Under the pieces are notes generated by a model. The model saw only the letters and a program-made list of their open reading frames with translations. It was not told where the DNA came from and searched no databases. The position numbers were made by a program, and so were the translations under genes. From NCBI GenBank assembly GCA_030750865.1, contig JASMHE010000012.1, positions 21,204-85,203 of the forward strand: DNA of 64,000 nt, in the 5' to 3' direction. How positions within the stretch are numbered: the stretch's first letter is position 1; each line of letters begins with the position of its first letter. Shown here piece after piece: positions 1-8,976 of this stretch. The stretch comes from Alphaproteobacteria bacterium (GTDB lineage Bacteria; Pseudomonadota; Alphaproteobacteria; Micavibrionales; Micavibrionaceae).

Positions 1-23
1 CGTCATCTGTAACAGACGTTGCG

Positions 24-1280
24 TTATGCCACTTTAATCAGGGCGTGCTTTTTCTTGCTGGTTGAAATCTTGATATGCCCGTCATTTGTCAACAAGTCAT
101 AGGTGATCGCAAAAGCCTGATCCAAAATGGCATTGTCATTGACCTTTGCGCCCCCTTGTTTCACGATCCGGCGGGCTTCGCCTTTGGATGCTGTCAGTCC
201 GGCTTCGCAGACGGCATCAAGATACGGCACGCCTTTTTCCAGATCATCCTTGCTGTAGGTAATGGTCGGCAGATCGCCACCCGCACCGCCTTGCACAAAG
301 ACCTTTTGTGCGGTCTCGGCTGCGGTTTTTGCAGCGTCTTCACCGCGGCACATTTTTGTGGCTTCGTCGGCCAGTATCTTCTTGGCGTCGTTGATTTCCT
401 GTCCTTCGAGTGTTTCCAGACGTTCGATTTCATCAATCGGCAATGTTGTAAAGCGGCGCAGAAGCGTACCCACCATTGCGTCATCCACATTGCGCCAATA
501 TTGCCAGTAATCGTAATGGGACAGCATGTCGGGGTTCAGCCATACTGCGCCGTTCTCCGTTTTGCCCATTTTCTTGCCGTCCGGTGTTGTCAAAAGCGGC
601 GCCGTGTAAGCGAATAGATTATATTGATGCGCTTTGCGGCCCAGTTCGACACCATTGATGATGTTGCCCCACTGATCCGATCCGCCCATCTGCAGAATGG
701 TGCCATAGCGTTTGTGCAGTTCGACAAAATCGTAGCCCTGCATGACCATATAGTTAAATTCCAGCAGGCTGAGCGGGCTTTCCCGCTCAAGACGTGTTTT
801 GACGGAGTCAAAATTAATCATGCGGTTGATGGTGAAATGCGCGCCGTATTCACGCAGGAATGACAGGTAGCTCAGCCCGTCGAGCCAGTCATTATTATTG
901 ACCATCAGCGCATCATTTTCGCCATCGCCATAGTGCAGGAATTGCGTAAAGCATGTCCGGCGGATATTGTCCATATTGTCTTCGATTTGATCGTCGGTCA
1001 TCAGCTTGCGCTGTTCGTCTTTGAAAGACGGGTCGCCGATTTTTGATGTGCCGCCGCCCATCAGGGTAATCGGCTTATGGCCTGTTTGCTGGAACCAATA
1101 TAGCATCATGATTCCGGTCAGGTTTCCGATATGCAGGCTTTTTGCCGTCGCATCAAATCCGATATAAGCTGATTGCGGACCTTCACACAGTTTTTGATCC
1201 AGAGCTTCAAGATCGCTGCATTGGTAAAAGAAGCCGCGTTCTTGCATGATTTTCAAGAATTCAGATTTTAACGCTGTCAT
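24..1280 (-). CDS. tyrS: Tyrosyl-tRNA synthetase
   Basis: Charges tRNA-Tyr with tyrosine in the cytoplasm. The 418-residue length is normal for the bacterial enzyme. The class I signature LHIGN is at about residues 49-53 and the KMSKS-type loop appears as KMGKT at about 237-241. A C-terminal S4-like RNA-binding domain fills roughly residues 350-418, including an [13 protein letters not shown] stretch. A TTG five codons upstream (1295) is also in frame, but neither start has a strong Shine-Dalgarno; ATG at 1280 is preferred because a weak GGA lies about 9 bases before it. It is transcribed divergently from anmK across about 90 bp. Identification is firm; only the exact start is uncertain. Confidence 0.97.
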   Translation of the reverse strand: MTALKSEFLKIMQERGFFYQCSDLEALDQKLCEGPQSAYIGFDATAKSLHIGNLTGIMMLYWFQQTGHKPITLMGGGTSKIGDPSFKDEQRKLMTDDQIEDNMDNIRRTCFTQFLHYGDGENDALMVNNNDWLDGLSYLSFLREYGAHFTINRMINFDSVKTRLERESPLSLLEFNYMVMQGYDFVELHKRYGTILQMGGSDQWGNIINGVELGRKAHQYNLFAYTAPLLTTPDGKKMGKTENGAVWLNPDMLSHYDYWQYWRNVDDAMVGTLLRRFTTLPIDEIERLETLEGQEINDAKKILADEATKMCRGEDAAKTAAETAQKVFVQGGAGGDLPTITYSKDDLEKGVPYLDAVCEAGLTASKGEARRIVKQGGAKVNDNAILDQAFAITYDLLTNDGHIKISTSKKKHALIKVA

Positions 1281-1369
1281 TTTCGGGTCCGTCAATGTTA
1301 TTATGATATATGTTCTGTGTTATGTGATAGCACAGTGATTGTAGCGATGGAAACAGATTATAACAGTTG

Positions 1370-2527
1370 ATGATGACAGTTCAAAAAATTGACCGCACTT
1401 ATTTGGCAATCGGCATGATGTCGGGCACGTCTGTGGACGGAATTGATGTCGCATTGATTGAAACAAATGGCCGTGATCATGTGAAGCCGCTGTCATCGGC
1501 GTTTTATGCATATCAAGAAGATGAGCAAGCCTCTATCCGGTCCTGTTTTGGGTTAGAATGTGATGAAGATGGCCGCGTTGCAGCAGCAAGCCAGTTGGTG
1601 ACGACGCGCCATATTGCCGCCGTGCAGGATTTTCTGGTTTCGCACGGTTTGACAGCAGACGCGATTGATGTGATCGGCTTTCATGGCCAAACGGTTTTTC
1701 ATGCCCCTGATCGCGGTTTTACATGGCAAATCGGCGACGGGCAGTCCGTGGCTGATGCAACAGCGATTCATGTTGTCTGTAATATGCGTGCAGCCGATGT
1801 AAAGGCCGGCGGGCAGGGCGCGCCGCTTGTACCGCTTTATCATCGGGCGCTGGCATCTGCGCTGGAAAAACCGGTCGCTATTTTGAATTTGGGCGGTGTC
1901 GGCAATGTGACCTATATCGGCCCGCAAGACGATGATTTGCTTGCCTTTGATACCGGACCGGGGAATGCGCTGATTGACCGCTGGGTTCGGCAAGAAGCGG
2001 GACTGCCATATGATGGTGGCGGGAAGCTGGCATCGGAAGGACATGTCGATCAAGCGAGCATTGACCGCTGGCTGAAACACCCTTATTTCGCTGTAAAACC
2101 GCCGAAATCAATGGATGTGCTTGATTTATGGCAAGATGAATTGCAGGCCATCCAGGACAAAAAATGGAATATTGCGGACGGCGCGGCCACGCTGGCGGCT
2201 TATACGGTGCAGACAGCGGCGCTTGCGGCGCGTTATTTCCCGCAGGCACCGGATTGCTGGTATGTGTGTGGTGGCGGTCGCCATAATCAGGCCATTATGC
2301 AGGGGCTGTCCGCGCAGTTGTCGTGTCCGGTGCAGACGGTCGAAGATTTTGATCTTTGCGGTGATTCAATTGAAGCTGAAGCTTTTGCTTATCTGGCTGT
2401 TCGTTCCCGTTTGCAGTTGCCGCTGACAATGCCGGGGACAACAGGTGTTGATGCGCCGTTGACCGGTGGTGATTTTTGCCTTGCGAATAACAGGGCGGGT
2501 AAGATACAAACATCAGCAGTATCTTAG
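1370..2527 (+). CDS. anmK: Anhydro-N-acetylmuramic acid kinase
   Basis: Phosphorylates and hydrolyses 1,6-anhydroMurNAc to MurNAc-6-phosphate in cell-wall recycling. The N-terminus carries the family signature GMMSGTSVDGIDVAL, and GFHGQTVFH and DTGPGNALID follow in the expected order. The 385-residue length is typical. TTG 1367, ATG 1370 and ATG 1373 are all in frame and none has a convincing ribosome-binding site, so the start is uncertain by a codon or two. The gene lies head-to-head with tyrS, and tsaC follows 18 bp after its stop, so anmK-tsaC is probably one transcript ending at the hairpin at 3540-3573. Confidence 0.95.
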   Translation: MMTVQKIDRTYLAIGMMSGTSVDGIDVALIETNGRDHVKPLSSAFYAYQEDEQASIRSCFGLECDEDGRVAAASQLVTTRHIAAVQDFLVSHGLTADAIDVIGFHGQTVFHAPDRGFTWQIGDGQSVADATAIHVVCNMRAADVKAGGQGAPLVPLYHRALASALEKPVAILNLGGVGNVTYIGPQDDDLLAFDTGPGNALIDRWVRQEAGLPYDGGGKLASEGHVDQASIDRWLKHPYFAVKPPKSMDVLDLWQDELQAIQDKKWNIADGAATLAAYTVQTAALAARYFPQAPDCWYVCGGGRHNQAIMQGLSAQLSCPVQTVEDFDLCGDSIEAEAFAYLAVRSRLQLPLTMPGTTGVDAPLTGGDFCLANNRAGKIQTSAVS

Positions 2528-2545
2528 GATAACAACAGTAAAAAC

Positions 2546-3544
2546 ATGCCGAAAATTCTTTCTTATAATGACCAATCTGTCACCGAGGCTGCGACGATCA
2601 TCAGTCGTGGCGGTATTTTGGCGTTCCCGACCGAAACGGTTTACGGTCTGGGGGCAAATGCGCTGGACGGGCAGGCGGTTGCAAAGATTTTCGAGGCGAA
2701 AGAGCGCCCGAACTTTAACCCGCTTATCGTCCATTTTTCGGATCGTTCGATTGTCGAACATTATGTCGAGATGAATGAAACCGCACGGCAGTTAGCATCG
2801 CATTTCTGGCCGGGGGCGCTGACGCTTGTTTTGCCGCTGAAGCCGGATACGGGTATTTCCGATCTCTGCACGGCGGGTCTGAAAACGCTGGCGGTGCGTG
2901 TGCCTGCACACCGTACGGCACAAGCGTTGCTGAAGGCGGCGGCCGTGCCCATTGCCGCGCCAAGTGCCAATTTATCGGGCACGATCAGCCCGACGAGCCC
3001 GCTGCATGTGATCAAAAGTCTGGGGGATCGCGTGTCTCATATTCTGGCAGATGGGTTTGCGGATGTTGGTCTGGAATCGACAATTCTGGATGTGACCGGC
3101 AAGACGCCTGTTTTATTGCGTCCGGGCAGTATTACGATAGAACAGATCGAAACCGATCTGGGTATTCAAATCCGGAAAACGCCGGATGATGCGATAAAAA
3201 ATGATGAAACGCCATCGGCGCCGGGACAGCTTTCAAAACATTATGCCCCGTCTATTCCCGTGCGGATGAATGCGGTGGATGTTGAAGAGGGCGAAGCTTT
3301 GCTGGCCTTTGGATCAACGCGGTTTATGTCGCTGCGTGGCGGCGGACATGTCAGTCTGTTGTCGCAAGATGCGGCTCGCAATCTGAGCGAAGAAGGCGAT
3401 CTATACGAAGCGGCGTCAAATCTGTTCAAAATGCTGCATGATCTGGATCAGGATAAATTCAAGGCCATTGCCGTGATGCCGATACCGCAAAATGGTGTGG
3501 GACATGCCATTAATGACCGTCTGCGCCGTGCGGCCAAAAAATAA
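2546..3544 (+). CDS. tsaC: Threonylcarbamoyl-AMP synthase, Sua5-type (two-domain)
   Basis: Makes threonylcarbamoyl-AMP from threonine, bicarbonate and ATP, the first step of t6A37 modification of ANN-decoding tRNAs. The YrdC/TsaC domain (about residues 8-200) contains the hallmark PTETVYGLG and the conserved AVRVPAH and APSANLSG segments. At 332 residues it is longer than E. coli TsaC, and the extra C-terminal part after GQLSKHYAP matches the Sua5 domain layout. It sits 18 bp behind anmK. A strong hairpin overlaps its stop codon and probably ends the transcript. Confidence 0.95.
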   Translation: MPKILSYNDQSVTEAATIISRGGILAFPTETVYGLGANALDGQAVAKIFEAKERPNFNPLIVHFSDRSIVEHYVEMNETARQLASHFWPGALTLVLPLKPDTGISDLCTAGLKTLAVRVPAHRTAQALLKAAAVPIAAPSANLSGTISPTSPLHVIKSLGDRVSHILADGFADVGLESTILDVTGKTPVLLRPGSITIEQIETDLGIQIRKTPDDAIKNDETPSAPGQLSKHYAPSIPVRMNAVDVEEGEALLAFGSTRFMSLRGGGHVSLLSQDAARNLSEEGDLYEAASNLFKMLHDLDQDKFKAIAVMPIPQNGVGHAINDRLRRAAKK

Positions 3545-3573
3545 GCCGCCCGAGGATGAAGGGACGGCTTATT
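3540..3573 (+). terminator. Hairpin terminator of anmK-tsaC
   Basis: Perfect 9-bp inverted repeat AATAAGCCG / CGGCTTATT with an additional CCC/GGG pairing inside (one bulged A). It begins in the stop region of tsaC. The following sequence CTGCTTTGCT is only moderately T-rich, so termination efficiency is uncertain. The 106 bp from here to the next gene is A/T-rich and shows no other clear structure. Confidence 0.6.
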
Positions 3574-3679
3574 CTGCTTTGCTCAACTTAACGTCTTAAC
3601 TTGGTTTTATCATAACAATAAAAATGTATTTTGCGCAATATAAATATTCTTTTTACACAAAAATAATGTGAATTATTGT

Positions 3680-4648
3680 TTATGATGAAGGACGATCCTC
3701 TTCGGTTATGCTGTGGGGGCTGTCTAATTGCGCCATCAGCATCAGTTCAATCGGGTTTTTCAGGTAACTGCCTGCGCCGAGAATGCGGGACAAGGAGTTT
3801 GTCATGTGCGCGGATGACTGAGCGTGCGTTGCATAGGCGGCGCTGTCACGGTTTCCACCGTTAAGTCCGGCCATTTCCATTTGCATATCATACATGGCCA
3901 TTTGTGCATCATAGGCAGAGGGTGCGGAGGCGGTCGTTTCATGTGCGGCTGCGAATACCGGTGAATCAGGCCGGGCATCCGGCGCAGAGTCAGGTGCTGT
4001 ATTGAATTTTTTATCAAAGAACTCATAGACTTCGGCCAGAGAGCGTGCCTTACCTGTCTTCATGTCATAGAAGACGTTTTTATTGGCGTTTGCGGCCTTT
4101 GGAAACAGGTCCGCTGCGCGCTGTAATGGATTGTCTTTATGGGCATCAAGGAAGTTTGATGCACCGTTTGCCCCCAGAAAATGGGCGAAATAAAGCTCTG
4201 TCGAGCCGATTTCATTCTCGGTGAGTGTGCTGTTCTTCAGTAGAAATGATTTATTGCCAGCGGCGAATTCTGCGGCCATAAGCGCGGCTGTTTTCGGGTC
4301 TTTACGCAGATTCATGATGTCGTTCTTGGCGGCGGCATCGGTGATGTTGCCGTTCGCGTCGATCTTATCGGCCAAGCGGCCCAGCCCGTATTTATGGCCA
4401 TGCTGTTTGATCATGTTGGTCCAGGTGCTCTCGATAAATTGATACAGCCCTGTTGCACTGCTGGTTGCGGCCTTGATATCGGTTTTGAAGCTGCTTTCGG
4501 CGGCAGCTTGTTCCATCATATAGGAAAAATCGACCCCTGTGCGTTCACTTGCGGCATGAATTGCATTGGATACAGCCGGACCTGCCCGTTTTATTAAATC
4601 GGATAAGTCGTTGTTCTGTAATGTATTTTGTACCGTTTCAAATGACAT
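3680..4648 (-). CDS. SLT-family lytic transglycosylase without signal peptide
   Basis: Predicted muramidase-fold lytic transglycosylase cleaving peptidoglycan between MurNAc and GlcNAc. Residues about 25-200 form the transglycosylase domain. The likely catalytic Glu51 lies in QAAAESSF, followed by SSATGLYQFIESTW, the usual SLT pattern of ES..(S/A)TG..Q. The last 110 residues (about 210-322) are low-complexity and Ala/Met-rich with no recognised domain. The N-terminus is polar with no hydrophobic signal segment. Such SLT proteins occur with flagellar or phage-like assemblies or use non-Sec export, but nothing of that kind is adjacent. It is monocistronic and divergent from the acyl-CoA dehydrogenase. 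Confidence 0.8.
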   Translation of the reverse strand: MSFETVQNTLQNNDLSDLIKRAGPAVSNAIHAASERTGVDFSYMMEQAAAESSFKTDIKAATSSATGLYQFIESTWTNMIKQHGHKYGLGRLADKIDANGNITDAAAKNDIMNLRKDPKTAALMAAEFAAGNKSFLLKNSTLTENEIGSTELYFAHFLGANGASNFLDAHKDNPLQRAADLFPKAANANKNVFYDMKTGKARSLAEVYEFFDKKFNTAPDSAPDARPDSPVFAAAHETTASAPSAYDAQMAMYDMQMEMAGLNGGNRDSAAYATHAQSSAHMTNSLSRILGAGSYLKNPIELMLMAQLDSPHSITEEDRPSS

Positions 4649-4839
4649 TGTGTTTATAAAACCGTGTGAATCGTTATTGTTCCCGTTTTATCTTTGCAAA
4701 GGGCGTGCCAACAGGAATATGCCGTAAATCGGCATGGCCAGTGCCTTAAAAAAATAATAAACTATTCGTGCTAGGATCAATGCTGGAACGTCATACACAA
4801 CCAGAATGATACAACCAGAACAAAGACAGGATATTGCCG

Positions 4840-6579
4840 ATGACCGCTTCGTCTTCTTATACATCCCCGCTCAATACCATGACTGCGTTGTTAAAAGACG
4901 TGATCGGCGTTACGGACTTGCCGCATTTTAAAGGCGGCGATCTTGATGCGGATATGATTGATGTGATTTTGCAAGAGGCAGGTCGGCTAGCCGCAGAAGA
5001 GCTTGCCCCACTCAATCATACAGGTGACGGGCAGGGCACTGTGCTGCGTGACGGAAATGTGACAACGGCGGACGGGTTTAAGGCGTTTTATGATACATAT
5101 CGTGAAAATGGCTGGAATGCGGTGCCGTTCACGCCGGAATATGGCGGGCAAGGCCTGCCGTGGTCACTGGCTTTTGCCGTGCAGGAAATGTGGCAGGCCG
5201 CCAATATGTCGTTCGGCCTATGCCCGATGTTAAATCAGGGCGCTGTTGATGCGCTGGAGGCGCACGGCACAGAAGATCAAAAAGCGGTGTATCTGGAAAA
5301 GATGATCAGCGGTGAATGGACCGGTACAATGAATTTAACGGAGCCACAGGCAGGGTCCGATCTGGCCCAAATTAAAACCAAAGCCGAAAAACAGGCGGAC
5401 GGATCTTATAAAATTACAGGCCAGAAAATCTATATCACCTATGGTGAACACGACTTTACCGACAATATTATCCATTTTGTGCTGGCACGCACGCCGGATG
5501 CGCCTGCGGGTGTGAAGGGCATATCGTTATTTCTGGTGCCGAAATTCATACCGGATGAAAACGGCAAGCCGGGACTGCGTAATGATCTGGTCTGTACGGG
5601 GATTGAACATAAGCTCGGCATTCATGCCTCACCAACCTGTACGATGCAATTCGGCGATCAGGGCGGCGCGACAGGCTGGTTGATCGGGCAGGAAAATGAC
5701 GGGCTGAAATGCATGTTTACGATGATGAATAACGCGCGCCTTTCCGTCGGGCTGCAGGGCGTGGCGCTTGCTGATCGTGCGTATCAACATGCGCTGGCCT
5801 ATGCGCAGGACCGCAAACAGGGCACAGCCATTGATGACAAAGATGGCGCGCGTATTTCGATTAGCGGCCATCAGGACGTGAAACGGATGTTACTGACCAT
5901 GAAGGCGTTGACAGAGGCAGGGCGCGCAATGGCATACCATGCGGCCTATTATGTGGATTGTGTTGCGTCCGGCAATAATGATGGGGATGATAAGGCGCGT
6001 TCCTATGTTGATTTACTGACACCGATTGTGAAGTCATGGTGCACGGATCGTGCGGTTGATGTGGCGTCGCTGGGTGTGCAGGTGCATGGTGGTATGGGCT
6101 TTATCGAAGAAACGGGCGCGGCGCAATATTACCGTGATGCGCGTATTTTACCGATTTATGAAGGGACGAACGGCATACAGGCATTGGATTTACACGGGCG
6201 CAAAGTTCTGCGTGACAAGGGTGCGGTCGCTTTTACCTATATCGAAGATATGAGAGCATTGGCAGAAACATTGCAGCAGGATGATGATTTGGAGGCTGCG
6301 GCGGTGCTGTTTGCAAATGCGGTGGCCGCAACCGATAATGCAACGCGGCATCTTCTGACCCTTGATATGAAAGCGGGCAGTGCCGTAAACAAAGCCTATC
6401 TGGAGTTATTCGGTTATGTGGTCGGCGCGCAGATGTTGTTGAAAACGGCACAGAAAACAGGTGATACGGATGCGCGAAAAGTTGCGCTGTTCTATGTCAC
6501 CAATATATTGCCGGTTGCGCATAGCTTGGCTGCGATCGTTGAAAACGGGGCAGATTCAATTCTTGATTATACGTTTTAA
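4840..6579 (+). CDS. Acyl-CoA dehydrogenase (long, ~580-residue type)
   Basis: FAD-dependent oxidation of an acyl-CoA to the 2,3-enoyl-CoA, passing electrons to ETF. The middle domain has MNLTEPQAGSDLAQIKT (flavin/substrate contacts). The C-terminal helical domain has GVQVHGGMGFIEETGAAQYYRDARI and then IYEGTNGIQALDL, whose Glu corresponds to the usual catalytic base. At 579 residues it belongs to the longer subfamily with extra N- and C-terminal helical domains that includes DmdC-like 3-methylmercaptopropionyl-CoA dehydrogenases; the substrate cannot be read from sequence. ATG 4840 is chosen over TTG 4834 because GACAGG lies 9 bases upstream. The electron acceptor partner ETF-QO is at 46.6 kb. 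Confidence 0.9.
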   Translation: MTASSSYTSPLNTMTALLKDVIGVTDLPHFKGGDLDADMIDVILQEAGRLAAEELAPLNHTGDGQGTVLRDGNVTTADGFKAFYDTYRENGWNAVPFTPEYGGQGLPWSLAFAVQEMWQAANMSFGLCPMLNQGAVDALEAHGTEDQKAVYLEKMISGEWTGTMNLTEPQAGSDLAQIKTKAEKQADGSYKITGQKIYITYGEHDFTDNIIHFVLARTPDAPAGVKGISLFLVPKFIPDENGKPGLRNDLVCTGIEHKLGIHASPTCTMQFGDQGGATGWLIGQENDGLKCMFTMMNNARLSVGLQGVALADRAYQHALAYAQDRKQGTAIDDKDGARISISGHQDVKRMLLTMKALTEAGRAMAYHAAYYVDCVASGNNDGDDKARSYVDLLTPIVKSWCTDRAVDVASLGVQVHGGMGFIEETGAAQYYRDARILPIYEGTNGIQALDLHGRKVLRDKGAVAFTYIEDMRALAETLQQDDDLEAAAVLFANAVAATDNATRHLLTLDMKAGSAVNKAYLELFGYVVGAQMLLKTAQKTGDTDARKVALFYVTNILPVAHSLAAIVENGADSILDYTF

Positions 6580-6593
6580 GGTAAGCGCGTGAT

Positions 6594-7139
6594 TTAACCG
6601 CATTCGCCAAAGGCGCGGTTGTTATAGATTTGATAAATCTCGATCCGGGCAACGGGGTTGTTTTCATACTGGCGCGCAACACTGTTGGCAACACAATCGC
6701 AGAACCCTTCGGGTTTATCTTTCGAGATGGAAATATTCTTGCAGCCATTATATGCCATGCCCGCGATACCGGCGGTGTTGGGGCATTTTTTACTGATACG
6801 GCTCATTAACAACGGTTGCGGTGTTTCCGGATCAGCCAGACGGGCCTCGATAAAGTGCGGCGCCATACATTTGCAATCATGATATGTGGCGTAACTTTTC
6901 TTGTTTATACAGCGCTGGTAAACCTCGTCACCTTCATCAATGACTTCCTGTTGCAATTCGGGTGTCAAAGCTAGAAAGACTGGATTTTCCAGGATACGGG
7001 CATAGACCTCGGCGGGGGTGGCTGTGTCTTTTTGTTTTCCTGTCGGAATTTCCTGTGCACCGGCACTTGTTGCCATTGTCAGACAGAGCAACATTGTGCA
7101 CAAAGCGTATAAATAGCGTGTTGTTTTTGAAAAAGACAT
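6594..7139 (-). CDS. Cys-rich exported protein of unknown function
   Basis: I do not recognise a family. From ATG 7139 (AAGAG seven bases upstream) the 181-residue product has a clear Sec signal peptide: basic MSFSKTTRY, hydrophobic ALCTMLLCLTMA, and an AGA-like cleavage site before QEIPTG. The mature part contains about ten cysteines in motifs such as RCINK, DCKC, KKCP, GCKN, FCDCV and ECG, suggesting several disulfides in the periplasm; the spacing shows no haem CxxCH. It is convergent with the acyl-CoA dehydrogenase with a 14-bp gap. An upstream in-frame ATG at 7163 has no ribosome-binding site. Confidence 0.7.
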   Translation of the reverse strand: MSFSKTTRYLYALCTMLLCLTMATSAGAQEIPTGKQKDTATPAEVYARILENPVFLALTPELQQEVIDEGDEVYQRCINKKSYATYHDCKCMAPHFIEARLADPETPQPLLMSRISKKCPNTAGIAGMAYNGCKNISISKDKPEGFCDCVANSVARQYENNPVARIEIYQIYNNRAFGECG

Positions 7140-7203
7140 GTCCGTACTCTTTATTAATTCCATATGCGCATCATACCATAAAAAATCATAAAAAGAGTTA
7201 AAA

Positions 7204-7231
7204 ACGCCCCTTTTCCAGAGAAAAGAGGCGT
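7204..7231 (-). terminator. Rho-independent terminator of the HTH/coiled-coil gene
   Basis: Read on the minus strand, ACGCC-TCTTTTC pairs with GAAAAGG-GGCGT (5 bp, one mismatch, 6 bp, 4-base loop) and is followed by a T-run (complement of the A-run at 7199-7204). It lies 29 bp beyond the stop of the gene at 7260-7862. Confidence 0.75.
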
Positions 7232-7259
7232 GTTTGTAAAACCGGAGTAAAATGTAAAA

Positions 7260-7862
7260 TCAGGCTGTTTTCTTCGTGTCGTCCTGACCGCGAATTTTCT
7301 GCCAAAGTCCTTGAAAATCAAGGCTCATCGCAGAATCTTTCTTCTGTTCGCCGATCGGTCCGCCTTTGCCTGTTTTGTTCTGGTTATGCGCGTTCATGCG
7401 TTGCATGCGGCGCTGCATTTCCTGTTGGCGGCGGGTACGGGCGCGTTCTGCGCGCTCTTTCAATTCGGCTTTCAGCTCTTCGGCCTGTTTTTGGCTGTAC
7501 TGGCTTGTGATCAGTGTTTGCTGTGCCTGTTTTTGCCATGATCCGCGCTGTTCTTTCAAATCTTCGATTTGTTCTTTTGCGTCATCCAGCTGGTCTTCCA
7601 GCATCTTGATGCGCATTTTAAGGCGTTCCATCTCAATCATTTGCGAGGCTTTTTCAAGCTCTGCTTCAACAGCTTTTTGTTCGTTCTGTTCGCTTTCTTG
7701 CGGTTTCAAGCCAAAGGCACGTTCCAGTTCGGCCACATCAATCACGCGACGGTTATTTCCATCGAGTTCGAAAGAGACCTTGCCGCTTTTCATCGCGCGC
7801 TGGATGGTTGATTTTGACTTCCCTGTCAGTTCTGCCGCTCTTTGTGCGCCAACTTTTGCCAT
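7260..7862 (-). CDS. HTH DNA-binding protein with long coiled coil
   Basis: Predicted DNA-binding protein of unknown role. Residues 1-50 contain a short helix-turn-helix of the excisionase/MerR-like kind (RAAELTGKSKSTIQRAMKSG, then NNRRVIDVAELERAFG). From about residue 55 to 155 the sequence is a continuous Glu/Lys/Gln-rich heptad region (KASQMIEMERLKMRIKMLED and onward). The C-terminal ~45 residues are polar and basic. The HTH-plus-coiled-coil layout resembles plasmid proteins such as KfrA, but there is no clear motif match and no plasmid context. AAGGAGTG precedes the ATG, and a 10-bp palindrome sits just upstream of it (7886-7895). A terminator follows at 7204-7231. Confidence 0.75.
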   Translation of the reverse strand: MAKVGAQRAAELTGKSKSTIQRAMKSGKVSFELDGNNRRVIDVAELERAFGLKPQESEQNEQKAVEAELEKASQMIEMERLKMRIKMLEDQLDDAKEQIEDLKEQRGSWQKQAQQTLITSQYSQKQAEELKAELKERAERARTRRQQEMQRRMQRMNAHNQNKTGKGGPIGEQKKDSAMSLDFQGLWQKIRGQDDTKKTA

Positions 7863-7885
7863 TGTTTCACTCCTTGCAAAAAGCG

Positions 7886-7895
7886 TTCGATCGAA
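7886..7895. promoter_or_regulatory. Palindrome upstream of the HTH gene, possible operator
   Basis: TTCGATCGAA is a perfect 10-bp palindrome centred about 28 bases upstream of the start codon of the HTH protein, just ahead of its ribosome-binding site. A nearby GTTCG...CGAAC pair overlaps it. Because the gene product is itself a DNA-binding protein, autoregulation is plausible, but this is inference from position and symmetry only. Confidence 0.3.
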
Positions 7896-8029
7896 AACGA
7901 ACCTCTTTTAGTTGCTATAATCATTAAATTAGAGTTCATACTATAAACATTATTTTACAAAAAAAGCAAAAAAATGTTTCACTTATTTTGTGTATAAATG
8001 TCGTATCGGTTACACCGTGCGGTGTTTCC

Positions 8030-8809
8030 TTATTTTTTCTCGCGCGCTTGCAGGCGTTTGACCAGATTTTGCCACTGTGCGCCAGAGAAAAGATGCGCAT
8101 ATAAAAATGGCAGCCAGCCTTTTTCGCGCCATGACAAGAAATCTTTGTCATCCAGTTGTGCAAGCTTTGATTCGTCCAGAATGCGGAAGCCCGAGAAACT
8201 GATTTTGCGGCCGCCGCCAATCTCGATATCGGCCTGACGGTCAATGAGCAGGCCGCTCTCTGCAAGTGCTTTGCTGAATTCAAACGTTTGCTGGGCTGCG
8301 GCATGATATGATTTGCAGAATTCCAGTGCGTTCTTTGCCAGCTCTGTGGCGTCGGATTCATCCGTAAAGAAGCGCTTTTTCGTTTTCTCTGTGATGATGT
8401 CATCATTCATATCGACGCATAATGTCAGTTGATCGCTGTCCGGCATTTCGGAAAAGATAAACGGATAACGGCGAATGTAAGACGGAATGTAAACACCATC
8501 GGCCCATTTGCCGCCGTCTTCAACGAACAGATTTTCATTGTCGCGCAACCCCAAAATGGCCACAGGTGTTGCGTTACCATCGGGGCTGAATGCAATCGGA
8601 AACGCGTGGCAAACTTGCGGCATTTCAATCAGGTTCACAGGCACGGCGTTGACGTGTTTTGCAAAGCTTAATGTAAAATCTTCATCCAGACCGAGTTTGA
8701 CGTGTTTTTCTTTGTCCAGTGGCTGCGGGTTGGAATAAAAGAGGGGCATATTCTGATCTTGTACTGCTTTTTCGTCTGCCTTTGTCTCTTCGCTTGTCGT
8801 CTGTGCCAT
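8030..8809 (-). CDS. SapC family protein
   Basis: Belongs to the SapC family named after a Campylobacter S-layer-associated protein; the biochemical function of proteobacterial members is not established. Family-typical features are FYSNPQPLDKEKHVKLGL near the N-terminus, the central FPIAFSPDGNATPVAILGLR, and GVYIPSYIRRYPFIF at about 110-125. The 259-residue length is normal. There is no signal peptide or membrane segment. The C-terminal LSWREKGWLPFLYAHLFS is the usual end of the domain. The gene stands alone, about 165 bp from each minus-strand neighbour. Confidence 0.85.
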   Translation of the reverse strand: MAQTTSEETKADEKAVQDQNMPLFYSNPQPLDKEKHVKLGLDEDFTLSFAKHVNAVPVNLIEMPQVCHAFPIAFSPDGNATPVAILGLRDNENLFVEDGGKWADGVYIPSYIRRYPFIFSEMPDSDQLTLCVDMNDDIITEKTKKRFFTDESDATELAKNALEFCKSYHAAAQQTFEFSKALAESGLLIDRQADIEIGGGRKISFSGFRILDESKLAQLDDKDFLSWREKGWLPFLYAHLFSGAQWQNLVKRLQAREKK

Positions 8810-8976
8810 AATTGATCTCGTTCCTTGTTCGTTCAGATATATTGAATTCAGATGTCAGAATAACGCTAATCGTGCTGCATTCATAGCATGTCTTGTCCGC
8901 GAAGTCAGCACGAATTCGTTAGAAAGGCCCGTTTTTATGTGGTGGCCGTTTATGTTTGTTGTGATGTGTTTCGTTT

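Noticed and set aside
75..617. 180-codon plus-strand open frame opposite tyrS
   Set aside because: Antisense shadow of a canonical tyrosyl-tRNA synthetase gene with no recognisable domain.
8012..8025. ACACC-GTGC-GGTGT hairpin followed by a T-rich stretch on the plus strand
   Set aside because: No plus-strand gene ends here, the stem is only 5 bp, and the minus-strand side that would serve the SapC-family gene lacks a T-run.
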